Shown piece by piece: positions 52,938 through 62,163 of a stretch of DNA of 64,000 nucleotides. How positions within the stretch are numbered: position 1 is the first letter of the stretch; each line of letters starts with the position of its first letter. A program made the position numbers and the translations under genes. The stretch is taken from positions 124,001-188,000 of the forward strand of contig NZ_RHHV01000005.1 of assembly GCF_003710905.1 (NCBI RefSeq), in the 5' to 3' direction. The notes below the pieces were generated by a model that worked only from the letters and a program-made list of their open reading frames with translations, was not told the DNA's origin and searched no databases. Source of the DNA: Brevibacillus parabrevis. GTDB lineage: Bacteria; Bacillota; Bacilli; Brevibacillales; Brevibacillaceae.

Positions 52938-54148
52938 GTACAGGGCTAAACGAAGCGTTGCTGCAACGTGCACAAGAGCTGCTTCCGTGGCTGACGGAGG
53001 TTCGCCGCGATTTTCACCGATATCCCGAGTTCGGGATGGAGGAGTTCCGTACCCAGGAAAAAATCAGCGCCTACTTGAACGAACTGGGCATTCCGCATGA
53101 AAAAGTGGCGGGCACAGGTATCGTCGGAATAATCGAAGGAGCGCATCCGGGTGGTGTTGTCGGGCTTCGCGGCGATATGGATGCCTTGCCGATTTTCGAG
53201 GAAAACGCGGTGGAGTACCGCTCCCAGATCGCGGGCCGGATGCATGCCTGCGGTCACGATGCCCACATGACATGCTTGCTTGGCGCAGCGCGGCTGCTCG
53301 TAGCGCAGAAGCATCAACTGGCAGGCAGCGTGAAGCTGTTTTTCCAGCCAGCAGAAGAGACGGTAGGCGGAGCGTTGCCGATGATTCGCGAAGGCGTGCT
53401 GGACAACCCGCGTGTGGACGCCGTCTTTGGCTTGCACGTATCCCCGGAGCTTGCCGTCGGCAGCATCGCGGTCAAATACGGACAAATGAACGCCGCGTCT
53501 GACGATGTACACATCGTCGTCAGGGGAGAAAACGGGCACGGCGCCTATCCGCACAACGGAAGAGACGCGATTGTGATCGCCGCCCACGTCATCACCGCTC
53601 TGCAAACGATTGTCAGCCGAAACGTCGATCCGCGCGACTCGGCGGTGCTGTCGCTCGGCATGATTTCCGGCGGGACGGCGAGCAACGTGATCGCTTCGGA
53701 AGTGAAACTGACCGGAACGATTCGGACGCTGGACAAAAAAGTCAGGACGATGGTGAAGGAGCGCGTGCGCGAGGTGGCAGAGCTTGCGGCGCGAAGCCTC
53801 GGCGGGGCGGCTGAGGTCGTGTTTGAGGAAGGCTACACTTCCTTGATCAACGACAGCGCCATGGTTGACCTCGTAAAGCAGTGCGGCGAGCAACTGCTGG
53901 GAACCGACAAGGTTAAGGTGAATGAGCTGCCCAGTCTGGGCGTAGAGGACTTTGCCTTTTTTGCCGAGCATGTTCCCAGTGCTTTTTACCACCTGGGCGT
54001 GCGCAATGAGCAGGCGGGCCTCGTTTATCCCGTTCACCACCCGCGCTTCGACCTCGATGAGCGCAGCCTGATGATCGGCGCAGCCATGCAAGCCTGTAAC
54101 GCCATGACCTTTTTGCAAAAACAGGCGGCGCAACGCCAAGCAAAATAG
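52934..54148 (+). CDS. M20 family amidohydrolase (N-acyl amino acid / peptide amidase)
   Basis: 404 residues. M20D landmarks: GLRGDMDALPIFE, RMHACGHDAHM, FFQPAEE, and GHGAYPHNGRDAI for the dimerisation/catalytic domain. The metal pair and the general-base Glu are present. Translationally coupled to the S66 peptidase, which suggests they together break down a cell-wall- or peptide-derived substrate under sigma-54 control. Soluble. Confidence 0.9.
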   Translation: MSTGLNEALLQRAQELLPWLTEVRRDFHRYPEFGMEEFRTQEKISAYLNELGIPHEKVAGTGIVGIIEGAHPGGVVGLRGDMDALPIFEENAVEYRSQIAGRMHACGHDAHMTCLLGAARLLVAQKHQLAGSVKLFFQPAEETVGGALPMIREGVLDNPRVDAVFGLHVSPELAVGSIAVKYGQMNAASDDVHIVVRGENGHGAYPHNGRDAIVIAAHVITALQTIVSRNVDPRDSAVLSLGMISGGTASNVIASEVKLTGTIRTLDKKVRTMVKERVREVAELAARSLGGAAEVVFEEGYTSLINDSAMVDLVKQCGEQLLGTDKVKVNELPSLGVEDFAFFAEHVPSAFYHLGVRNEQAGLVYPVHHPRFDLDERSLMIGAAMQACNAMTFLQKQAAQRQAK

Positions 54149-54248
54149 CGAGGAAGCTGAATCCGTGGGACGGGTATAGGATATCGCGAGCGGCGGCACA
54201 ATACAGACGCATATCTTTTTTAGGAAAGTGAAGAGAGGAGCGTCTTTC

Positions 54249-54701
54249 ATGAGCATGACAATGAGTCGGCCCGTCACCGATGTGTTGAATAAGCAGGTTG
54301 CCAACTGGTCTGTGTTGTATGTGAAGCTGCACCATTTCCACTGGTATGTAAAAGGCCCGCATTTCTTCACGCTCCATGCCAAATTCGAGGAGCTGTACAA
54401 CGAAGCCGCGACGTATGTGGACGACCTGGCTGAACGACTTCTCGCTGTCGGCGGCAAGCCTGTCTCGACCATGAAGTCCTGTATCGAGCAAGCTTCCATC
54501 AAGGAAGCGGCTGGCGGCGAGTCGGCCGATCAGATGGTGCAAGCAGTCGTGAGCGATTTCACGACATTGATCGGGGAGCTTGAAGAGGGCATCACGGCGG
54601 CGGAAGCGGCAAACGACGAAGCGACAGGCGACATGTTTTTGGGAATGAGTGAAAGCTTGCAAAAGCATGTCTGGATGCTGCAGGCGTACTTGGGAAAATA
54701 A
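54249..54701 (+). CDS. dps: Dps family ferritin-like protein
   Basis: 150 residues from ATG 54249 behind GAGAGGAGCG. The ferroxidase ligands sit in LHHFHWYVKGPHFFTLHAKFEEL-type sequence (KLHHFHWYVKGP and HAKFEELYNEAATYVDDLAE), as in Dps dodecamers. Oxidises and stores iron and protects DNA during stress. Monocistronic with a clear terminator. Confidence 0.93.
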   Translation: MSMTMSRPVTDVLNKQVANWSVLYVKLHHFHWYVKGPHFFTLHAKFEELYNEAATYVDDLAERLLAVGGKPVSTMKSCIEQASIKEAAGGESADQMVQAVVSDFTTLIGELEEGITAAEAANDEATGDMFLGMSESLQKHVWMLQAYLGK

Positions 54702-54714
54702 ACGAAAGCAGAAG

Positions 54715-54746
54715 CAAGCTGATGCCTTTGGTGTCAGCTTGTTTTT
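54715..54746 (+). terminator. Terminator after dps
   Basis: CAAGCTGATGCC (54715-54726) pairs with GGTGTCAGCTTG (54730-54741), followed by T5. Confidence 0.9.
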
Positions 54747-54820
54747 ATATGAAAATATTTACAAAATAGCTGTAAGAAACAAGCAGATGTTGTATCTAAC
54801 AGGAGAAGGAGGCGAGAAAG

Positions 54821-55372
54821 CTGAGGAATAAAGAGCTGCTATCGTCCATCTCGGTTCTCCATGCTACGGCGGAAGTCTCGTTGGAACAATTGGTTGATGA
54901 CCATCTTTATCGCGTGTATCGCCTGTGTTGTTGGCTGGTCCAAGATCGGCTGGTTGCGGAAGATATCACGCAGGAAGTGTTTTTGCGTGCGTATCAGCAT
55001 CTGCCGAACTTTCGGGGCGATAGTAAAGTCGAAACCTGGCTGTATCGGATTGCTGTCAATGAATGCAAAAGATATCGACGATCATGGTCATTCCGAAATT
55101 TGTTTTACCAGGCAGATCCGCTTGTTCCAGGGTTTACCGAATTGGAAGAGGAAGTCATGCAAAAAGAAGAATGGCGTCAATTGGTTACAACTGTATCCAA
55201 ACTGCCCTATCGGCATCGGCAAATGCTGATTCTCTGCTATTTTGAAGAGCTTAGCGCGGAAGAGATCGCAGAGGTGCTTGGCATCTCGACTGGTGCGGTG
55301 TATACGCGATTGCATCGTGCCCGCGAAAAGCTAAAGGCACTTTTGCTAAAGGAGGGAGAGGATTGGACATAG
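54821..55372 (+). CDS. ECF-type RNA polymerase sigma factor, probable CTG start
   Basis: The frame from CTG 54821, 8 bases after GGAGG, gives 183 residues; TTG 54881 (163 residues) lacks a ribosome site. Sigma region 2 is clear (DDHLYRVYRLCCWL, AEDITQEVFLRAYQHL, FRGDSKVETWLYRIAVNE) and region 4 at the C terminus (LPYRHRQMLILCYFEEL, EEIAEVLGISTGAVYTRLHRAR). It overlaps the following gene by 10 bases; that gene encodes a probable membrane partner, as for sigma/anti-sigma pairs. Target promoters unknown. Confidence 0.85.
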   Translation: MRNKELLSSISVLHATAEVSLEQLVDDHLYRVYRLCCWLVQDRLVAEDITQEVFLRAYQHLPNFRGDSKVETWLYRIAVNECKRYRRSWSFRNLFYQADPLVPGFTELEEEVMQKEEWRQLVTTVSKLPYRHRQMLILCYFEELSAEEIAEVLGISTGAVYTRLHRAREKLKALLLKEGEDWT

Positions 55373-56349
55373 AGAAAGGACTGCGCCTGTTGGCAAAGCG
55401 CGAGCAGAAGGCATTCAAGGCGGATGCAGAACACTTGAAGCAAATCGAACAAAACATTTTCGCCCAGGTAAAGGGAAGGAAAAAAAGCGGGTCAGGCCGG
55501 ATCGCAGCCATTTTGGCGTGCTCGGTTCTCATTGCCGTGACAAGTGCAGGCGTTACGAGCGAGTTTGGCCAGGAGAGCAGCAAAAATTGGTCGCAGGAAA
55601 AAGAGAGCGTTCCAGTGAGCGATTATTTCGTTCAAAGGCAGCTGGAAAGCATGAAAGAGCTGCTGTGGGTATATGGAGGGGTGAACATCGAGAAAATGTC
55701 ACGTTCACCACTGGACGGTGTCTTCCTCGATGCCAAAGAAGCGCTGCTGTTAGAAGACAAGCGCAGGAAGCTTCATGTCGTTTTGTTCCCGGAAGGCTAT
55801 CAGGCAGACCAAATCAAGATCAAAGAAGACTTCACGCGCTCGCACGATATTACGTATACGTTTGAGAATGCCCGTTTGAAAGCAGAACGGCTGCCGCTGC
55901 GAGCCAGTGGGCCAACTTATGTGTATGCTTTTCAAAACATTCTTTTTTTGACGAACAACCTGGAATTTCAGGCAGATGTGAAGTATGCCTATGAACTTGC
56001 GCAAAAAAAAGCAGCGATGCTCCAATCTTTTTCTCTTGAGCCGTCTGCCTTTATTTACCTCAGCAATGACAAGCAGGGTCGTATCTACGCTGATTTGGGA
56101 TGGAGGGAAGAGGTGTTAAAACAAATCGCTCGCCTCTCCATGCAACCAGTTTTCGAGAACAGGCCGTACAAAGGGAGCCTTCCTTCCGTATTTTTAGCAA
56201 GGCATAATCCTACCGCAATCGTGATTTACAATGACGGAAAGGGCAGCGATCAGTCTGTTCGCTACCGCTGGGTGGAGCAAACGAAAACCTGGGAATTGGA
56301 GGGAAAACAAAGCTTGCCAGCCAAAGACTTCGCGAAACAAGAAAGGTGA
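55363..56349 (+). CDS. Membrane-anchored partner of the ECF sigma factor (putative anti-sigma)
   Basis: 328 residues from TTG 55363 behind AAAGGAGGGAGAGG. A charged, cytoplasmic N terminus (about 1-40, ADAEHLKQIEQNIFAQVKG), one membrane helix ~48-63 (IAAILACSVLIAVTSAG), then a large extracytoplasmic part (65-328) without recognised domain. This topology fits an anti-sigma factor with an external sensor, though no zinc-binding HxxxCxxC motif of the ZAS type is seen. Role inferred from overlap and topology. Confidence 0.6.
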   Translation: MDIEKGLRLLAKREQKAFKADAEHLKQIEQNIFAQVKGRKKSGSGRIAAILACSVLIAVTSAGVTSEFGQESSKNWSQEKESVPVSDYFVQRQLESMKELLWVYGGVNIEKMSRSPLDGVFLDAKEALLLEDKRRKLHVVLFPEGYQADQIKIKEDFTRSHDITYTFENARLKAERLPLRASGPTYVYAFQNILFLTNNLEFQADVKYAYELAQKKAAMLQSFSLEPSAFIYLSNDKQGRIYADLGWREEVLKQIARLSMQPVFENRPYKGSLPSVFLARHNPTAIVIYNDGKGSDQSVRYRWVEQTKTWELEGKQSLPAKDFAKQER

Positions 56350-56356
56350 TATTGCT

Positions 56357-56446
56357 GTGGGAATGTACTCATTTTCGCAGGGGGAAAGTGTCCGTGATTT
56401 GCTTCGGGACATCCCTCTTGTTCCCAAGAGCGGCATGCTAGTGTAA
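56357..56446 (+). CDS. Possible 29-residue peptide
   Basis: GTG 56357 to TAA with AAAGGTG 9-13 bases upstream; coding sequence SFSQGESVRDLLRDIPLVP. It lies just after the sigma partner gene. No homology is known; it may be chance. Confidence 0.2.
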   Translation: MGMYSFSQGESVRDLLRDIPLVPKSGMLV

Positions 56447-56504
56447 ACTTACTTTGTGATGAAACAAAGAAAGCACTTTCATGATGGAAAGGATGTACAT
56501 TCCC

Positions 56505-57437
56505 ATGGCATCACCCTACGTTACTTTCAACCGCGAGCAGTGGAGAGCACTGCGTGCTTCCACACCGCTAACCATATCAGATGAAGAGCTCTCCTGTTTG
56601 CAGGGACTGAATGAAAATATATCCATGACCGAGGTCGCCGACATTTATTTGCCGTTGTCCCGACTGTTGAACTTGTATGTTGGCGGCATGCAGGAGCTGT
56701 ATCAGGCTACGCATACGTTTTTGGGCAATCAGGACGGCAAGGTTCCGTTTATTATCGGGATTGCCGGCAGCGTCGCTGTAGGCAAAAGCACGACGGCCCG
56801 GATTTTGCAGACGCTCTTGTCGCGTTGGCCGAACCATCCCAAGGTCGATCTGGTCACGACAGACGGCTTCCTCTACCCGAACCGCGTCCTGGAAGAGCGG
56901 GGCATCATGAAGCGCAAAGGCTTCCCGGAGAGCTACGACCTGCGCCGTTTTATCAATTTTTTGGCTGATGTGAAATCCGGGTTGCCTGAAGTCAAGGCTC
57001 CTGTTTACTCCCATCTGGTCTACGACATCGTTCCGGGGGAATGGCAAACCGTTCGCCAGCCGGATATTCTGATTGTGGAAGGATTGAATGTTCTGCAACC
57101 GCCAAAAGGCGACGAGCCGCGCATATCGGAAGTCATCGTCTCCGATTTCTTCGATTATTCGATTTACGTGCATGCAGAAGAAAAAGACATTTTGGAATGG
57201 TACGTCGAGCGCTTCAAGTTGCTGCGGCAAACGGCGTTTTCCGATCCGAACTCGTATTTCAGACGGTATGCGAGCTTGTCCGACGAAGAAGCGACAGAAG
57301 TGGCGACAGGCATCTGGACGGAAATCAACGGGGCCAATTTGGTGCAAAACATTTTGCCGACGCGAGTCAGGGCGCAGCTCATTTTGAACAAAGGGCAAGA
57401 TCACATGGTGCAAAGCGTCAAGCTGCGCAAACTGTAA
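56505..57437 (+). CDS. coaA: Pantothenate kinase type I
   Basis: 310 residues from ATG 56505; in-frame ATGs at 56481 and 56493 give a poorer start. [14 protein letters not shown] is the usual CoaA N terminus; P-loop [16 protein letters not shown] near residue 90, [18 protein letters not shown] and [13 protein letters not shown] follow. First step of coenzyme A synthesis. Confidence 0.93.
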   Translation: MASPYVTFNREQWRALRASTPLTISDEELSCLQGLNENISMTEVADIYLPLSRLLNLYVGGMQELYQATHTFLGNQDGKVPFIIGIAGSVAVGKSTTARILQTLLSRWPNHPKVDLVTTDGFLYPNRVLEERGIMKRKGFPESYDLRRFINFLADVKSGLPEVKAPVYSHLVYDIVPGEWQTVRQPDILIVEGLNVLQPPKGDEPRISEVIVSDFFDYSIYVHAEEKDILEWYVERFKLLRQTAFSDPNSYFRRYASLSDEEATEVATGIWTEINGANLVQNILPTRVRAQLILNKGQDHMVQSVKLRKL

Positions 57438-57469
57438 CGAAAAGCGAATCGCAACGGGAGGGATTGCTT

Positions 57470-57910
57470 GTGAAAGTGATCAGTGCGTGCCTGATCGGGT
57501 GTGAATGCCGTTATGACCAGAAATCGTGCCTGGACAGCGAGCTGGAACAACTGCTGAGGGAGGGCAAAGCAATCCCTGTCTGTCCTGAGCAGTTGGGTGG
57601 TCTGCCAACTCCCCGTCCGCCAGCGGAGATTGTCGGGGGCGACGGATACGATGTGCTGGATGGCCGGGCAAAAATTATCGACAACACAGGCCGCGACGTG
57701 ACGGCCGAATTTTTGGCGGGAGCACAGCAGGCGCTCAGGCTGGCGACAACTGTCGGGGCAACTTCTGCCATTTTGAAGGAAAACAGTCCGTCCTGTGGCA
57801 GTTCGTTTGTGTACGACGGCCAATTTTCGGGGAAAAAGGTGTCGGGCATCGGCTTGACCGCCGCCTTGTTCCGCAGAAACGGGATAGAAGTCCAGTCGGA
57901 GCGGGACTAA
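57470..57910 (+). CDS. DUF523 family protein
   Basis: 146 residues from GTG 57470 behind GGGAGGG, 32 bases after coaA. Conserved Cys set of the family: SACLIGCECRYD, VCPEQLGGLPTPRPP, KENSPSCG. Function unestablished; members often accompany thiol or nucleotide metabolism genes. Terminator follows. Confidence 0.88.
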   Translation: MKVISACLIGCECRYDQKSCLDSELEQLLREGKAIPVCPEQLGGLPTPRPPAEIVGGDGYDVLDGRAKIIDNTGRDVTAEFLAGAQQALRLATTVGATSAILKENSPSCGSSFVYDGQFSGKKVSGIGLTAALFRRNGIEVQSERD

Positions 57911-57963
57911 AGCGAAACAGAAGAACAAAGCGGGTGGAGAAAACTTTTGCCTGCGATGCCATG

Positions 57964-58006
57964 AAAAGCCCGTGTACGCAGCGATTGCTCTGTACGCGGG
58001 CTTTTT
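57964..58006. terminator. Bidirectional terminator between the DUF523 and BCCT genes
   Basis: AAAGCCCG (57965-57972) plus GTAC pairs with GTACGCGGGCTTT (57992-58004); A4 on the left, T5 on the right. Confidence 0.9.
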
Positions 58007-58032
58007 GTGCTGGCTGACTCCTCATGAGCCAT

Positions 58033-59556
58033 TCACGATTTTTCCAGCAAGCGCTCCAACTTTCTTTGCTGTTCCTTGCGCTGCTTTTTGACAAGCTGGT
58101 CTTCTTCTTTGAGCGCTTTTAGCAAGGAGTAGCACATCAAAACCATGATGACGGCAAAAGGCAGGGCAGCGACGATCGAGGCGGTTTGCAGCCCTTCCAA
58201 TCCGCCGCTGAGCAACAGCACGACGGCAATGGCCGATTGCAGGATGCCCCACGTAATTTTGACGCGATTGGACGGATTCAGCTTGCCGTCCGACGACAGC
58301 ATGCCCAGGACAAAAATAGCCGAGTCCGCCGAAGTGATAAAAAAGGTGATGACCAAAAGCGTTGCGACTACGGCCAAGATGTAGCCCATGGGAAGCTGCT
58401 CCAGAGCGAGAAACAGGGCAGTGGAAATATCGTTCTGCACAGCTTGCCCGATCTGGGCCTGATCAAAAATCTCCAAATGCAGCGCGGTTCCCCCAAACAC
58501 GGAAAACCAGATGAAGCTGAGCAGGCTCGGCACGAGCATGACGCAGATGACGAACTCTTTGATTGTGCGCCCTTTGGAGACACGGGCGATGAACATGCCG
58601 ACAAACGGTGCCCAGGCAATCCACCAGGCCCAGTAAAACAGCGTCCAGTTCGCCACCCATGTTCCTTGCGTGAACGGGGTGAGTCTGAGGCTCATGGAGA
58701 CAAGGTTGTTCAAGTAGCTGCCAAGGGTGCTTGTGAAAGTATCGAACAGAAACGAGGTCGGCCCCAGGACAAGCGTGAGGAAAAGCAAGGTCAATGCCAA
58801 AATCAGGTTGGTGTTGCTGAGGTACTTGATCCCTTTGTCCAGTCCGGTCGTTGCGGACACGAGAAACAGCACGGTAATGACTACGATAATGGCGATTTGC
58901 ACGAACAAATTGGAAGGCACGCCGAACAAGTGGGTAAAGCCTCCGTTAATTTGCAGCGTGCCCAGCCCGAGGGAAGTGGCAACGCCAAAAGCAGTCGCAA
59001 TGACAGCGAGCACATCAATGCCTTTGCCGATCGGGCCGTTTACTTTGTCGCCAAGCAGGGGGAGAAAAGTCGAGGAGATCAAGCCTTTTGCCCCTTTGCG
59101 GAACTGAAAGTAGGCGAGGGCAAGCGCAATGACGGCGTATATTCCCCACGGATGCAAGCCCCAGTGGAAAAAGGCGTAACGCAAGGCCGTCTGGGCGGCT
59201 TCGGTCGTTTGTCCGGTCACGCCCGCCGGGGGAGCAAAGTAGTGCGAGATCGGCTCTGCCACTCCCCAAAAAACAAGCCCGATGCCCATTCCAGCACTAA
59301 ACAGCATGGCAAACCAGGTCGGCAAGGAATATTCCGGCTCGTCGTCATCGCCGCCGAGCGGAATTTGTCCATAGCGGCTAAACGCGAGAAACAGGCAAAA
59401 GATCAGAAAGCCGAATGTGACGATCAAGTAAAACCAGCCAAAGTTCGTCGTGGTCATCTTCAGCACCTGCGCGGCTGCACTGGCGAACAGCTCCGGCGAG
59501 ATAGCGCCGAACAAGACGATCAGCACCACGATCACGATAGAAATGAAAAAGGTCAT
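58033..59556 (-). CDS. BCCT family betaine/choline/carnitine transporter
   Basis: 507 residues, 12 membrane helices; ATG behind GGGAGG. The BCCT signature WTLFYWAWWIAWAPFVGMFIARVSKGR lies mid-protein (as WTLFYWAWWIAW and FIARVSKGRT), and MGIGLVFWGVAEPISHY near residue 90. C-terminal charged tail (QLVKKQRKEQQRKLERL) may be the osmosensing region. Transports glycine betaine or a similar osmolyte. Follows the LysR gene by 97 bases on the same strand. Confidence 0.92.
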   Translation of the reverse strand: MTFFISIVIVVLIVLFGAISPELFASAAAQVLKMTTTNFGWFYLIVTFGFLIFCLFLAFSRYGQIPLGGDDDEPEYSLPTWFAMLFSAGMGIGLVFWGVAEPISHYFAPPAGVTGQTTEAAQTALRYAFFHWGLHPWGIYAVIALALAYFQFRKGAKGLISSTFLPLLGDKVNGPIGKGIDVLAVIATAFGVATSLGLGTLQINGGFTHLFGVPSNLFVQIAIIVVITVLFLVSATTGLDKGIKYLSNTNLILALTLLFLTLVLGPTSFLFDTFTSTLGSYLNNLVSMSLRLTPFTQGTWVANWTLFYWAWWIAWAPFVGMFIARVSKGRTIKEFVICVMLVPSLLSFIWFSVFGGTALHLEIFDQAQIGQAVQNDISTALFLALEQLPMGYILAVVATLLVITFFITSADSAIFVLGMLSSDGKLNPSNRVKITWGILQSAIAVVLLLSGGLEGLQTASIVAALPFAVIMVLMCYSLLKALKEEDQLVKKQRKEQQRKLERLLEKS

Positions 59557-59653
59557 ACGGTTCCTCCCGGGACAGGCAATATGGCGATAGTTTATCGTCC
59601 CGCGAGATTTCCGAGATTATTCCAATGAGATGGCATTAGACATACGGCAGCCT

Positions 59654-60523
59654 CTACGAAAACGTCTCAATGAACCGCTTGGCGGCTTTGGACAAATGCC
59701 GCCCGGATTGCCAGACGACAGCCGCGGACGAGTAAATAGAAGTTCCCGCGAGCCTGATTCCGCGGATTTGTTCGCTCTGATGCGTCTCCCAGGCGGAGAT
59801 GGGGACGATCGACGAACCGACGGAAGCGGCGACCATGCTGACGATCAGCGAGATATCCGGACACTCGCAGATGACGTGCGGCTCCACGCCCAGCCGGGAA
59901 AATTCTTTCACGATCAGATCGTAGATGCCCAGCCCGGGAAGGCTTGGCATGATCAGCGGCAACTGGGCGATTTCACGCATGTGAATCTCGCTGCGATCTG
60001 CATAGGGCGAGTCTGCCGGGACGATCAGGACGAAAGCTTCCTCTTCGAGCGGAATCATGGTGCAGTTGTTGAGCGAGTGGGGCAGCCGGACGATGGCGAC
60101 CTCAATCGTGCGCCGCTCCAGCCATTGATTGAGCAACTGGGTGTCGCCTTTCCAGACTTTATACGTAATGAGCGGGTATTTTTGCTGGAACAGGCGAATT
60201 TGCCCCGGCAGGCGATAGGCGGACAGAGCGCTCACCCCGATGGACAGCGTCCCGCGAATCCCTTCCCCCGTTTCTTTTACTTCGGACAAAGCTTCTTCCA
60301 TTTGGTGCACGATATTCAGCGCCTGTCTGTACAGAGTGAGTCCGGCTTCCGTCAACTCCATCCGTTTTCCGGAGCGCTCCACCAGTACGACTCCCAGCTC
60401 GTCCTCCATTTGCTTGAGCTGCTGACTCAGCGGCGGTTGGGCCATGTTCAGCCGCTTTGCCGCCCCCGTAATCTGCCCTTCTTCCGCGATCGCGATAAAG
60501 TAGCGCAACTGCCGTATATCCAC
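59654..60523 (-). CDS. LysR family transcriptional regulator
   Basis: 289 residues from GTG 60523 behind AAGAAGGAAG. HTH: DIRQLRYFIAIAEEGQIT then AAKRLNMAQPPLSQQLKQME; the rest is a periplasmic-binding-type effector domain (LIVPADSPYADR). Divergent from the purine-type permease and upstream of BCCT, so either or both could be targets. Inverted repeat in the shared intergenic region. Confidence 0.88.
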   Translation of the reverse strand: MDIRQLRYFIAIAEEGQITGAAKRLNMAQPPLSQQLKQMEDELGVVLVERSGKRMELTEAGLTLYRQALNIVHQMEEALSEVKETGEGIRGTLSIGVSALSAYRLPGQIRLFQQKYPLITYKVWKGDTQLLNQWLERRTIEVAIVRLPHSLNNCTMIPLEEEAFVLIVPADSPYADRSEIHMREIAQLPLIMPSLPGLGIYDLIVKEFSRLGVEPHVICECPDISLIVSMVAASVGSSIVPISAWETHQSEQIRGIRLAGTSIYSSAAVVWQSGRHLSKAAKRFIETFS

Positions 60524-60561
60524 GTAGCTTCCTTCTTTCTGTTGTCATCTATATGATTTCG

Positions 60562-60596
60562 ATATGAAAAGCAGATTTTCTTGATATTTTTCATAT
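60562..60596. promoter_or_regulatory. Inverted repeat between the lysR and NCS2 genes
   Basis: Perfect 9-bp arms ATATGAAAA (60562-60570) and TTTTCATAT (60588-60596), 17 bases apart, in the 144-base divergent promoter region; a likely LysR-type binding site. Confidence 0.5.
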
Positions 60597-60667
60597 TGTT
60601 GTCGCTATGATAGCATATTTTTTACGTGAAAGTTGGAGAAGACAACGAAGAAAGAAGGGAAATATAC

Positions 60668-61960
60668 GTGCGTACGTGGCTGGAAAAACTTTTTCACTTG
60701 CGCGCTTGCGACACGACGTTTCAAAGGGAACTTATCGCCGGATTTATCGGCTTTGTCACCATTGTCTACATTGTTGCCGTAAACGCTTCGATTTTGCAGG
60801 ATGCCGGAATACCGATGGAAGCGGGCATTCTCGCAACGGTACTGACCGCTTTTATCGGCTCGCTCTTGATGGCCTTCTGGGCGAATGCGCCGATCATTCT
60901 CGTCCCTGGGATGGGGATTAACGCGCTGTTCACTTATACGCTTTGCCAGTCGATGGGGCTGTCCTGGCAAGAGGCGCTGGCAGCCGTATTCGTTTCCGGG
61001 TTGATTTTTACCGTCATCGCCTTTACCCGGGTGGCGACGATTTTGTCCAATGCGATTCCTACGTCGCTGAAAGAAGCGATCACCGTGGGCATCGGTCTGT
61101 TTTTGACCTTTATCGGGCTGCAAAAAGGCGGCCTGATCGTCACCAACCCGTCCACATTCGTGGCGCTCGGCGATTTGTCCAGCCCGCACGTGGTAGTGAC
61201 GCTGGTCACGTTGTTGCTTACGCTGATCTTGTTCGTGCGCAATGTCCCGGGCAATTTTTTGATCGGGATTGCGGCGGGAACCGGATTGGGTTTCTTGCTC
61301 GGGGTTGTTTCGCCGGGTGAAGGCGGCAGCTTCTCGTTTGCGCAGTACGGGCAAGTTTTTGCTGGCATGTCGTTTTCCGCCATCTGGACTTTGCCATTCT
61401 GGATCGCCACTTTTTCGCTGGCAATGGTGATCGTGTTTGAAAATATCGGATTGCTGCACGGGCATACAGCGATGTTCGGCCAGCCGCAAAAGTTTCGCCG
61501 CTCCTTGCAAGCAAACGCCTTGTCGGCAGCCATCTCGGGGATTATGGGAACCAGCCCGACGGTCGCTACGGTTGAGACAGCCGCAGGTATCGCCGCAGGT
61601 GGGCGCACAGGCTTGACCACGCTCGTGACCGGAACGCTTCTGCTGTTCTCGCTCGGCCTGATTCCGGTCGTGAAAATGATCCCGGATGGCGCCGTTGCTC
61701 CTGTGTTGATCATCATCGGGGCGTTGATGCTGCAAAATGTGCAAAACATCAACCTGAAAGACTTTTCCGAGGGCTTCCCGGCCTTCCTGATCATCGCGAT
61801 CATTCCGCTGTCCTACAGCATTGTCGACGGAATCGCTTTTGGCTTCGTGGCGTACCCGCTGATGAAGCTCGCGCTGGGCAAACGCCAGGAAGTGCCTGCT
61901 CTGCTCTACGTGATCGCCGGACTGTTTTTGCTCAACCTGATGCTGCCGATTTTGGCGTGA
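60668..61960 (+). CDS. NCS2/AzgA family purine permease
   Basis: 430 residues from GTG 60668 behind AAGAAGGGA; a GTG 42 bases earlier lacks a ribosome site. AzgA-type pattern: ELIAGFIGFVTIVYIVAVNA, ILVPGMGINALFTYTL, NVPGNFLIGIAAGTGLG and GIMGTSPTVATVETAAGIAAGGRTG (read here as MGTSPTVATVETAAGIAAGG). 12-14 helices. Likely imports guanine, hypoxanthine or adenine. Terminator after. Confidence 0.9.
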   Translation: MRTWLEKLFHLRACDTTFQRELIAGFIGFVTIVYIVAVNASILQDAGIPMEAGILATVLTAFIGSLLMAFWANAPIILVPGMGINALFTYTLCQSMGLSWQEALAAVFVSGLIFTVIAFTRVATILSNAIPTSLKEAITVGIGLFLTFIGLQKGGLIVTNPSTFVALGDLSSPHVVVTLVTLLLTLILFVRNVPGNFLIGIAAGTGLGFLLGVVSPGEGGSFSFAQYGQVFAGMSFSAIWTLPFWIATFSLAMVIVFENIGLLHGHTAMFGQPQKFRRSLQANALSAAISGIMGTSPTVATVETAAGIAAGGRTGLTTLVTGTLLLFSLGLIPVVKMIPDGAVAPVLIIIGALMLQNVQNINLKDFSEGFPAFLIIAIIPLSYSIVDGIAFGFVAYPLMKLALGKRQEVPALLYVIAGLFLLNLMLPILA

Positions 61961-61967
61961 GACAACG

Positions 61968-62001
61968 ATACCCTGACGTAAATAGTCGGGGTATTTTTTT
62001 G
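61968..62001 (+). terminator. Terminator after the NCS2 permease
   Basis: ATACCCTGAC (61968-61977) pairs with GTCGGGGTAT (61985-61994), then T7. Confidence 0.9.
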
Positions 62002-62163
62002 TCTCGTTTGGGCGTGATGAAAAATTGCCTTTTGATAAAGATGAAATTACATAAAAAAGAGAGCATGCCTGTGTTAAGAAGAGGTTTCTATACGATATTA
62101 CTTATTTGTGATATAATTTTAAAATGTAAATTTTATACAAAAATAGAAAGCGGGTAGATTCTA

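Noticed and set aside
54160..54180. Sigma-B promoter for dps (GGGTAT at 54172)
   Set aside because: No GTTTAA-like -35 at the correct distance.
58186..59628. 480-codon plus-strand frame opposite the BCCT gene
   Set aside because: Low-complexity polar translation typical of an antisense frame of a membrane protein gene.
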